In this document: positions 22,388-31,700 of the stretch, in pieces
Position numbering within the stretch: the stretch's first letter is position 1
Layout: the number at the start of each line of letters is the position of its first letter
NCBI GenBank assembly: GCA_900323505.1
Contig: OOIN01000029.1
Span: 62,001 to 126,000, forward strand
Direction of reading: 5' to 3'
Origin: Ustilago trichophora
Lineage: Eukaryota > Basidiomycota > Ustilaginomycetes > Ustilaginales > Ustilaginaceae
DNA: 64,000 nt
Made by a program: the position numbers and the translations under genes
Notes under the pieces: model-generated
Told to the model about the DNA's origin: nothing
What the model saw: the letters and a program-made list of their open reading frames with translations, nothing else
The model's database searches: none

Positions 22388-22830
22388 CATGTGAACATCA
22401 CTCTTGGAACTCCGCCGGCACTGCAGTCAATTACGGTCACCGTGCAGCCCTTTGCAGCTTTATGCATTCGTTCGAAATCTCCAAATTCGCTCTTCTCTGG
22501 TGTTCTCGCAATAAGACGGCTTGCTGCATCTTGCTTCTTCCTTTCCGCTACACGACTCAGGATCATCGCTTTGAGATGGCAGATTCCGAGATCTTTGCTA
22601 GGAACAGCTGGTCCCGATATGCAACCTAGACGAACAGGCGTATTCAGGGGTGCCTTCAGGTCGGAGATGTTCCGATGATTAGCTGGCCGTCGGCTGAGTT
22701 CCGGAGGCTCATAACAACAATTTTGTTTGCGATTATCGCTTATCCATGACCGTAAAGTGGTTCACATTGCCCAATGAATCCACACTTGCATTGCAAGAGC
22801 ACATGGTCGATACACATCGCAGACCAAGTG

Positions 22831-23742
22831 CTAGGGTTTCAGCAGACCCAATGTATACCGCTTTCCCTGCCACTCGATGCTGCCCCCTTGTCCGCGTTCG
22901 AAAGCATCGGCATCGATCTCCAGCCCATCCGCCAGTCTGCTAAGCACCAGATTCGAGCCGAGCAGACTCAACTTTCCGCATCTGCTCTCTTTCTCCTTCT
23001 CCCCTCCTTGCTTGCCCCGCCGCCTTGATGGTCGAGGAGATGGATGATAGACGTACCCATTCGATGCGTCTACCATGAGCTCATCCGCTCTAAAAGGCTC
23101 AGTGAGACTTCCTCCCCACTTGAGCATCCCCTCTTCGCTCAGCTCGCGGTAGACTAGAGGTGTATCCTGACAACGAATCAAGTTGAGCTCTGGTCCGCAG
23201 GGCGAGATCCACTCATACCCCTCGCTGTTCCCCAGTTCGCACGCGGACGAGTACAATTCCTCCCTGGATCGAGCTTCCTGTGGTCCTATGACGCCGTTGT
23301 AGGGTGGCACGTCTGACCAGTCCTCGGGCAGAGGACTGTCTTTGGGGGGTGTAAGGATGTTGTGCCTCGATATCCTCCCCGATCCCGCATAACTCGTTGC
23401 AGCAGTGAGAGAGGCAGGATTCGGCCGAATCCGCTTGAAGAAAAAGTCCAAAAAGTCGACATTCTTGAAGCAGCTCGTCAAGTTTTTGGGTACTGTATCG
23501 TGCAGGAATAGCTGGCCATGGACGTCTATAACATATCTGTAAACGCGGAAGGGCGAGCTTGAGCTTTCGCCCTTGGAGGCTTGCTTTGGCGTCGTTGATA
23601 GGTATCGATCGCGTTTATCACATTGCAGCTGCGACTTCCTGACACGACTCACACATTGAGTAAAAGCGCGAGGTCGGGTGTCGAACAGCACAGCGGATGC
23701 GGTTCGACACGCTGCTAGTGCGGCGCTTTCGACGAGAAGCAT
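22831..23742 (-). CDS. UPF0598 family protein (C8orf82-like), probably mitochondrial
   Basis: One exon of 303 residues starting at an ATG. The first 50 or so residues are rich in Arg, Ala and Ser with almost no acidic residues, as in a mitochondrial presequence. The body matches the UPF0598 family: YRYVIDVHGQLFLHDT, then NLTSCFKNVDFLDFFFKRIR, then a SPCGPELNLIRCQDTPLVYR block and a C-terminal SIEWQGKRYTLGL. The biochemical function of the family is not known to me. It is head-to-head with the mitochondrial ribosomal protein gene, 498 bases apart, which agrees with a mitochondrial role. Confidence 0.8.
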   Translation of the reverse strand: MLLVESAALAACRTASAVLFDTRPRAFTQCVSRVRKSQLQCDKRDRYLSTTPKQASKGESSSSPFRVYRYVIDVHGQLFLHDTVPKNLTSCFKNVDFLDFFFKRIRPNPASLTAATSYAGSGRISRHNILTPPKDSPLPEDWSDVPPYNGVIGPQEARSREELYSSACELGNSEGYEWISPCGPELNLIRCQDTPLVYRELSEEGMLKWGGSLTEPFRADELMVDASNGYVYHPSPRPSRRRGKQGGEKEKESRCGKLSLLGSNLVLSRLADGLEIDADAFERGQGGSIEWQGKRYTLGLLKP

Positions 23743-24240
23743 TGCTAATTGGCTTTCCGGCCTCAGCCATCAATTTGGCAAGAGATTTCGGAACAACGTT
23801 CGCTACGCCGGCATTAGGACGAACGTGTGGCTGCAGTAACTTATGGCGCACACTTGGGAGGATGTGTGTGGTAGTTGCTTGCAGTGCTGGCGAGGCCATG
23901 CGATGTTTGGGCGGATGCGGAGACAGCGAGTGTCGGCGTTGACAGAGACGTTGACGTTGACGTTGGCGTTCGTTGAAGGCAAAGTGGAGGACTAAAAATA
24001 TTGATACTTGTCAGTAGAATCCGGCGTAACAACTGTGTTTTTTTCAGTGCCAGAAGCGGATCCGAAACACACCGAGATTTTTGTGCTTTTTCCAAGAAGA
24101 ACCGCCATACCTGCTCCTTCCACCTTCTCCTCAACATCATCATCTGTCCACTTTTCAACACAACAACGGGCACTACGTCACTCCCAAAATCTCCGATCAA
24201 CACGTCATTTTCGTTCAGGCTCAGCCTCACCGCCTTCACG
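23743..24240. other. Divergent promoter UPF0598/uS8m
   Basis: Shared 498-base upstream region of two divergent genes with predicted mitochondrial products. No distinct regulatory motif is identified. Confidence 0.5.
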
Positions 24241-24702
24241 ATGCCTCTTCACGCCGACCTCTGCACAATACTTCAAAACGCCTCTCGAGCACGACTCCGA
24301 TCGATCCCCCTCCCTTCCACCAAAGACAACCTCTCGATCCTCTCGATCCTGCTTCAGCATGGATTCATCCACAATGTCTCTCGAGGCACGCAAACAGGTC
24401 CCAATCCAATCACCTACACCAAGGCTAGCCCCGCTGCACGCAGACTCTGGGTCGACTTGAAATTCCGCCCGGACGACAGACCCGTGTTGGAAAAGATGAA
24501 TGTCGTCAGCAAGCCCAGTAGGAAGTTGACCATGGACAAGGATGAGCTGTTGAGGTTCGCCACAGGGAGAAGGGCCAAATTCGTCAAGCCATTGGATATG
24601 GGTGAGATAGGCATTGTGGATTGTGGTATCAAGGGATGGTGGGAGGTCAGGGATGCTATCAAGAGGGGTTACGGTGGTGAGGTCGTTGCGAGGGTGTCTT
24701 AG
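24241..24702 (+). CDS. MRPS8: Mitochondrial small-subunit ribosomal protein uS8m
   Basis: One exon of 153 residues. It begins MPLHADLCTILQNASRARLR, the usual start of fungal mitochondrial S8 proteins, and contains the uS8 fold: the N-terminal helix and LSILSILLQHGFI, then LWVDLKFRPDDRPVLEKM, then the C-terminal GIVDCGIKGWWEVRDAIKRG. The protein binds the central domain of the small mitochondrial rRNA. The ATG at 24241 is chosen because the conserved N-terminus starts there; upstream in-frame codons are leader. Confidence 0.9.
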   Translation: MPLHADLCTILQNASRARLRSIPLPSTKDNLSILSILLQHGFIHNVSRGTQTGPNPITYTKASPAARRLWVDLKFRPDDRPVLEKMNVVSKPSRKLTMDKDELLRFATGRRAKFVKPLDMGEIGIVDCGIKGWWEVRDAIKRGYGGEVVARVS

Positions 24703-25421
24703 GCATCAGTAAGCCAGCGTCAACTTCTCTTTCAGCAAACAAAAAAAGGAATCCCATCGTACGATGAACACCTGGAAGCTTTGAAGAAGAAGTTTTTCGA
24801 CACTGTCACTTCTGTTAATCCCCCTCCAAAATTGGCATCCTTTTTTGGGAACGCCCCACACCTTACCATACACAAACTCTTTGTATTTGTACCAGCATAG
24901 CATATATACATCATCATTACCACGACAACTCTGGTTTGTGCCGTCGTCGTGATTCTTGTCCGTCTCGTCAGATGCTTGAAGGATGGTGCTGGTCATGTTG
25001 GAGCATGGTCGGGTCACGTGTGAGGTTGCAAGGTTGAATCTAACAAATCTGAGAATTTCCAAGGTTTGACACAGACCACCGTCAGAACTGCTCCACTTGT
25101 TGCACACTTCCAACCTCGCATACGTGGCTGTCTATCATTCTTCCTAACCTTTCCACTCGTCTACGATCCCGACATAACCCCTTCTGACATATTGCCCAAG
25201 CGCTTTCATGAACCCATCTCTTTTCAGCGTCGTCGTCTCCCCGTGCATCCACTCATCCCATCAGAAAGCCGCATCTACTGCTATACAAACCAAGCATCTT
25301 CGATCTTTTGGACTTACACAAGAGCCACAAGCCAAAAAAAGCATCTCCGAGCGGACTCACATAGATAGAGAAGACACACCACAGCATTCTTTCCAGGAGA
25401 GAGCCTCAATATAAGCACAAC
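24703..25421. other. Region between uS8m and YOS1
   Basis: 3' flank of uS8m and promoter/leader of YOS1. No gene is recognised. Confidence 0.5.
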
Positions 25422-26174
25422 ATGTTTGGTCTCGGCTCCGCGTTCTACCTGATTCTGTTCATCACAAACGCCCTTGCAGTGTTGTCAGAGGATCGATTCC
25501 TGGCGAGAGGTGAGTAAACCGGACCCTGCCTTGGGCTGCTGCTCTTTCCCCACCGTGATCCTTCTTCTCCCATATCTATATCGTCTTCTACATCAATTTC
25601 TCGCTGCATCAGCTCCTTGGACGCTCCTGTCCTTGCTCGCTTCCTCTCATTTCGCATTCCACTATATCTCTAAGAACCATCAGCAGCTGACACACAACTC
25701 TCCCCTTCTCCAAACGGACACATGCTCTACAGTCGGCTGGTCCTCACACAGCATCCAAAGCAGCAACCAATTCGATCCGCACCAAGGTTTCGGCTCCTCC
25801 TCGCAATCGAACCCTTATGCGGCAAACTCGGACAATGTCACCATCAAGGCTAGGCTGATCAATCTAATTTCCGCCGTAAGGACCTTGATGCGCAGTAAGT
25901 ACCAGTCACTATCGAAGAAGGATCTCTTGCTCTGTTTTGCTTTGCTTCTTGTCTGCCATACTTTCCCTGTGGTCCTCTTGCCTCGCTTCGGGTCTTCGAA
26001 TCGAGCTAGCGAGGAGGGAACTTTGGTGCAAAAAGAAGAGCAGACAAAGAACAGGAACAGGAGCAAGATTAAAGCAAGAGCAAGATTCAGCAAAATCCAA
26101 GGATGAAGAGAGAAGATGCAAAGAAAGCATAGGAAAGATATCAGCTGACACGAAACCATCTTTCGTTTGATTCC

Positions 26175-26220
<46 letters not shown>

Positions 26221-26298
26221 GGGGTGTATGGGGAAAAAATAGTCCCTTTGGTGGTGATAAACATCGTCGTGGTCGTCTATCTCATTGTTCTTGGCTAA
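25422..26298 (+). CDS. YOS1: ER-Golgi transport protein Yos1 (IER3IP1 homologue)
   Basis: Three exons (25422-25509, 25733-25894 and 26243-26298) give 101 residues. Borders are GTGAGT/ACAG and GTAAGT/ATAG, with phases 1 and 1. Exon 1 encodes MFGLGSAFYLILFITNALAV and LSEDRFLAR, exon 2 a Ser/Asn-rich loop and IKARLINLISAVRTLMR, and exon 3 the final membrane segment PLVVINIVVVVYLIVLG. The two terminal hydrophobic segments and the ARLINLI..VRTLMR motif are diagnostic of the Yos1/IER3IP1 family, which works with Yip1 and Yif1 at the ER-Golgi interface. The soluble loop is about 20 residues longer than in human. Intron 2 is long (348 bases) and contains a (TC)n tract before its acceptor. No exon is long enough to stand out as an open frame, so the gene is easily missed. 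Confidence 0.92.
26179..26217. repeat. (TC)n microsatellite in YOS1 intron 2
   Basis: About 39 bases of TC dinucleotide lie 26 bases upstream of the YOS1 exon 3 acceptor; it may act as a polypyrimidine tract. Confidence 0.95.
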
Positions 26299-26568
26299 GT
26301 CAGTTCTGCTGTTCAAGGACAATTGCTTTCAATCACAAACTATTTTCGGCTACACAATATGACTTTGTCTGCTGCACAAGATCAGAAAAAATTACTCTCC
26401 AAAGCCGGCGATTTCTCCTTGAACCGTCGTATAAAAGGCAGCCGCCCACACCAAATTACACACAGACGACATTGGAAACATGAACAAATCTGATTGCTTG
26501 GGACCCCACATGGAGTCCAAAATCAAATAAAATGAAAAAAAAGTATGCTAACACTGCGACGAAACCAC

Positions 26569-26628
<60 letters not shown>

Positions 26629-26687
26629 ACGTTCCGGCGCTGACACCTACACTGATGTGCACCATTTGGGTCGGAAAATTGAGATGA
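26299..26687. other. Convergent 3' region with (GAT)n tract
   Basis: 3' flanks of YOS1 and the J-protein gene. The (GAT)n tract at 26569-26626 could be read as poly-Met or poly-His but supports no gene. Confidence 0.5.
26569..26626. repeat. (GAT)n microsatellite, about 58 bp
   Basis: Nineteen uninterrupted units downstream of the J-protein stop codon. Confidence 0.95.
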
Positions 26688-27880
26688 CTAGGGAGCGAGG
26701 ACCTTGCGCAGGCCCTCTTTCTGTGCACTGGTCAAATTCTCGGGCAGCTGAACACTCCACTCTACGACCAGATCACCTTTCCTCTTACCGCCCGTCTTGC
26801 TGATCGGCATACCTTCGTTGGCCAATCTCGTTGTCTTTCCTGGAGTGATACAGCTCTTGCCTGCTGCAGGCTGGGGGATGGGAATGTCGATCTTACGCCC
26901 GTCGAGGGTCTCGACTTGCTTTCTCGATCCCGCAGTGCCAGGCTTGGGTGGGTCAAGTGCATCTACAAGGTTCAAGGGTATTGTCACGCGCAGATCGTCG
27001 CCATCTCGCCTGAAATGGGCATGGGGCTTCTCGTCAACGATGAAGACCACATCTTGGAAGGAGCCAGGAGAGACCTCGTGACCCGCTCCGGCAAAGCGGA
27101 TCTTGGTACCTTTCTTCCAGCCAGGTTTGACCTCAACGGTGAGGATTTTTTCTTCAGAGCCGCCGGAGGCGAGTTTGCGCCCGACTTTGAGACGTTTCGT
27201 GGTACCCGTGTAGAGGTCTTGCAAGGAGAGGGGCAACTGTTTCTCGACGTCACTGGGCTTTTCTTCAGCGGGAGCGGTTCCTGCACCAGGTCCGCCAAAG
27301 TTGAAGCCTCCTGGCATGCCGCCGCTAGCACGGCTGGCTTTAGGTCGGGCGCCAGCAGAGCCAAACATGTCTTCCATTCCTCCCATTCCACCCATACCAC
27401 CCATGCCTCCCATACCGCCTCCCATGCCACCGAAAGGACTAGCCCCGCCAAAGATGCTAGCAAAGATATCGTTGGGGTCACTTGGCGAGAATCCGCCTCC
27501 CATGCCGCCCATACCTCCAGGTCCGCCACTGGTAAACGTAAACGTCCTTCCTCCTCCACCGGGGAACCCACTGAATCCTCCCGCGCCACCTGCACCCGGG
27601 AAACCGCCAAATCCACCGCCCGCACCTTCCGCGCCCGGAGGCGGCATTCCACCACCCTTCAAGCCCTCCTCGCCAAACTGATCATAGATTGCGCGCTTGT
27701 TCTTGTCGCTGAGCACCTCAAATGCCTCGCCGACCTCCTTGAATTTCTTGTTGGCCGACTCAATGTTGTCCTTGTTGCGATCGGGATGCCATTTCGGCGG
27801 GCCTTCTTGTAGGCCTTCTTGAGCGTCTCATCGTCAGCATCTTTGGAGACGCCGAGCACTTTGTAGTAGTCTTTGCCCAT
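26688..27880 (-). CDS. SIS1: Class II J-domain co-chaperone (Sis1/DNAJB1-like), one-base frame break
   Basis: The J-domain starts at the ATG at 27880 with [20 protein letters not shown] and KKAYKK. After this the frame must shift by one base at about 27795-27802 to continue with [10 protein letters not shown], which holds the HPD motif that stimulates Hsp70. Only eight bases separate the codons for YKK and KWHPD, where the family has three residues (usually AAL), so a single base is missing. A Gly/Phe-rich and a Gly/Met-rich region follow, then the two C-terminal peptide-binding subdomains ([38 protein letters not shown]) and a short end. No zinc finger is present, so it is class II. No intron can explain the shift. 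The rest is intact, which points to a sequencing error or a very recent lesion. Confidence 0.88.
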
Positions 27881-28712
27881 GCTGTCACTAGTGGAGTTTG
27901 AGCTAAAGTTGGAATGAGTGTTTTTGCTAGCGTGAGTGTAGGATGAGGTACGAGGCCTCTTAAAGGGTCGAGGTCCGCTGTTAGCCCGGGTGCCGTAAAT
28001 GTTGGCTAAGTAAAGTTGTAAGACGGGGCTTGATGTTGATACAAAAAGCGGCGCGGGATGATGCCGAAACCTAGGGACTCTGCTGATGTCTGCTGTAGTG
28101 ATGGTGTTGCGGATTAGATGTGTGTCGTTGTGCTATGATGATACAATATGTATCGCTGTGTTGGTAGACGGAAGATAAGAGCCTAGCTTGCTATTCGAAC
28201 AGACGTACAGCGTGAAGTATTGATGATGGTGAAGAAGAAGAAGAAGAAGAAACTGCGGGAGCAAAGGCGAAAGGGATCGGTTGCAAGCCGAACAGTTGAT
28301 GAATTCACTCGTTCGGGAGAGGCGTGCAAGTCATCCGAGGCAGTCGTGTATGGAATCACACCGATTTTGGCCGTGCGTCATGCAGCAGTTTAAGCTTCGC
28401 AGTGCATCGACGCGATTCCTCCACTTTCCATTGCTCCACCTCGACCAGCTTCTTTGCCGCTCTAGCGCACTCGAGAATTTTCGCGACAAGCCATTCCGAA
28501 ATCGCATATCGGGCAGCCCGTCAGACATAATCGGGTAAAATCTAACCTCAATGTGTTAACCACACCCGATTTTGCTCTACACATGACCGCAATGCACAAC
28601 CGATTTGATACGATTGTGGACCATGGTTCATAAGATATTGTTCCTGTCTGTAGTATAAACAAAAGAGCATGAAGCATCACAGTTGGCTGACGACGCGTCT
28701 CTGGTACCTTGC
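27881..28712. other. Region between the J-protein gene and the large disordered-protein gene
   Basis: Promoter and leader of the J-protein gene and 3' flank of the next gene. A (GAA)n tract lies at 28230-28251. I searched for a canonical heat-shock element and did not find a convincing one. No other gene is recognised. Confidence 0.45.
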
Positions 28713-31700
28713 TCAGATGGCAGAGTTGACAGCGGAAGTACCTCCAGGAGGCGTGGCCGTGGCTGTGGCTGTGGCATCAGCAGGCACCTGTGTTCGCCAA
28801 TTATGAATCGAAGATGCTTTGGGATCCAGCATCATGGTCATCGGATTGGGCGTCATTGGCGTGCCGATTTGTGGTGTGCCAGCCATCATCGGCATGGTCA
28901 TAGCTGGTGACATGGCTCCCGACACGCCAATCTGAGACCCAGGCGCCATCGGTGAAGCACCGCCCATACCCATTGGCATTCCCATCTGCACGGGCGAAGA
29001 CATCGACATGCTGAACGGCAAGCCAGATGAAGCAGCCGGCAAGCCATCTAACTGAGGCATCCCCATCATCATTGATCCGTTGGTGGGCAGACCCATCATT
29101 GACTGGCGCACATCTGACATGCCCATGCCACCCATACCTCCCATGCCACCCATACCTCCCATGCCACCCATACCTCCCATGCCACTCATACCTCCCATGC
29201 CACCCAAGTTTGGTAGACCGCTCATTCGGTTCAACATCATCGAAGAGCGCATATCCATCCCAGAGGGCGACAGAATACCTGAGCCTGAAGGAGAAAGACC
29301 TCCCATGCGATGCTGCTGCTGCTGCTGCTGCTGCTCCTTCTCTTGTTGCAGCTGTCGGATCAAGGCGGCTTGCTCAGCAATGATAGCTGCCTGTGGATGC
29401 ACAAAGCCCAACGGCTTATCGTCTTCGCTGTCGTCCTCCTCGCTGTCGTCGTCGCCATCTTCCAGATCTCCATTTGCCTTGACCTGTTCTCCGTCAGCGT
29501 CCATTTCTTCCGTGCTGACCTGTCGTGCAAGCTTAGTGGCCCTCCTCTGTGCCTTCTCTGCTTGCCTGGCTTCCTTGAGCGCTCTCTTCTGATTCTCGAG
29601 CGCCGTGCGCATAGCTATCAAGGCCGCGTCACCTCCGGGATGCCTCTGGCCTAGAGGCAGGTCTTCATCCGAATCATCGTCGTCTACAGCCTGTGCAGGT
29701 CTGGCCGCATAGGCTTGCGAAAGAGGCGACTTAACCGCATCTTGGCCGTTGTCTCGCACACTGCCCGAACGAACGGACGAGGGAGAGGCAGACTGAATTG
29801 TCGAGCTGCCATTGCGGTTGGAACCTGAAAAGTCCAGATCGAGCTTGCCGCCGCCCAGCATCATCGACTGTCGAATTCGTTTCTCCTTGAGTGCTGCCAA
29901 AGGGAGCTCTTCGTCTGAAGAGTCTGCGTCGCCTGACTTGGCCGGATTGAGCGAGAGTCCGGCAGCAAACGAGACAGGGCGCGATGCGACGTTCTTCTTG
30001 ACCTGTGAAAGGGGGATATCGTCATCGCTCGAATCGTTGTCCTGGCCCCCCTTTTCGGACTCAACGTCCGATGAGATGAGCCACTCTTGCGCGGCAGTCT
30101 CTTCGCCGGCGAGCAAAGCCGGGGTCCTTCGACCACTTCGTCCTTGATCTGCCTCTTCATTGGTGTCTCCTATGTCGAGTGCAATCACAGGGGGCTCGAC
30201 TGGAGTTTGGCTGCGTACAGGTGATTCGGCCTGGTCTGCCTCCTCTTGTCCTTGTGCCGCCCTCTGCGAGGGTGCGATGGAAGCAGCTCCAGTATTGGAT
30301 CCAGCAAAGCTTGCCGTACTGTCGATTGCCGAAGGGTTTAGCATGCCCAAAGCCGTCTCACGCTTCTTCTTGTTCTTCTTGGGAAGCGTGAAGATTCCGC
30401 GCTCCTTCTTGGCCTTGACATCAGCCTCTCGTTGCTGTTCGGCTGCTGCTTGGGCTTCAGCGCGCTCTCGGGCGGCCTGTGCTTCCTGCGCCTCTTCTTC
30501 CTGCCTCTTGGCCATCTCTCTTGCCCAGATTTGGTCAGCGCCAAATACGGCCTCCATGCGTTCCCGTGTGTCATTGTATCCGATCGGTTTGTCCCTGAAG
30601 CTACGGGCGACGCTTGGTGCGACTGAAGCGCCATCATCAAGAACAGAGCCAGCGACAGTGCCTCGGACTCCAGGACGCTGCAAGGCTGCATCGTCGTTGT
30701 CGCCGTCCACTTGGAGCATGGTCGTCTCGCCGTCCTCGAGCTGCACCTGCCCGTAGAAACGTGCTTTAGACTTGCGCTCCGTGTTGCGCTCCGTGGCAAT
30801 ATCGAGAAGGCTCTTGCCGTAGAGTTTGCCGGCCGGCTTGCTGTCATCAACCCAGCGTTTGTCGTCGTCGCTGGCCCAAAGATCCGACTCAGTCTCGCTG
30901 TCAGTAACATCTTCCTCGCTCGTGGTGCTGCTGAGATCCAGATCCTCGTCTGGGCTGAGCTCATCAACGCCGACCTCTTTGAACGTCTTTCCTTGTTGGA
31001 CCGCCTCTTCGCGTTTGGCTCGTCGGATCCTTCGCGCAGCTTTGCGTTTCCGCTTCTCCTTGGCAAGACGTTTGGCTGCTCGCTTGGCGGACCGGCTCTG
31101 TTTCTGGATGTCTGCGAGCGGCTTGTCGTCGTCATCGGAGTCGTCCTCCTGGTTGGGGTTGAAAATGTCATCCACGCGTGTGCCTGCTTCCCAGCCCCAT
31201 CCTTCACGTTCGTCATCGTGCTGAACGAGATGGTTTCGGAAAAGGGCGGTGGTAGGTGCAGCAGCACGACGTCCAATGCCTCGAGGTGCGGCCGCCGGCA
31301 CTTGGACGGTTCGGCCAACATCGACGGCCTTGAGTCGTGCTGATACCCGCCCTTGCTTCTTGTTGCCGGCCTTGGCCGCAAACATCGGCTGCGGGCCGTT
31401 GGCACTGTGCACAACGAGACTGCGCATCGGAGGCAATCCGCCCCGGCTGTCGTGCAGCACAAAGCCGTCAGGAACGTGCAGGCTGTGGCGCTTCGGTGCT
31501 GGAGGGTGGTCCATCGTCGCGGGCATGGCATCAGTCAAACGAAGCTTTGGTGCAAATTCGGTACCCTGTAAAGGTTGAGGCATCAGGATGGTCTTGGGCG
31601 TGCGAGCCGCCAGACCACGTGGACGCAGTGGTCCTCGACGTGGCGGGCTAATGTAATCGTCGTCTACATCGTCTGACTCGTCTTGCTCTGTCGGTGCAGC

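Larger units (their letters stand above)
20144..22830. other. 2.7-kb gap without a firm gene
   Basis: The left part is probably the leader and promoter of the membrane-protein gene and includes a (GAT)n/(GAA)n tract (20436-20472) and poly-A runs. From about 21.4 to 22.7 kb the plus strand shows successive short open segments in different frames with protein-like composition (for example ITKFVYDLLIDIWRYDL near 21.6 kb and LLGLTPEPCPLVHLWSTNNP near 22.2 kb), but no continuous or clearly spliced gene. Two GTAC motifs lie at 20633-20650 and 22362-22387. Confidence 0.4.

Noticed and set aside
22120..22566. Minus-strand ATG frame of 148 codons
   Set aside because: No motif, mixed codon use, and it competes with equally open plus-strand frames; left as part of the gap.
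26456..26803. Frames across the (GAT)n tract encoding poly-Met or poly-His
   Set aside because: Microsatellite artefact in a 3' flank.
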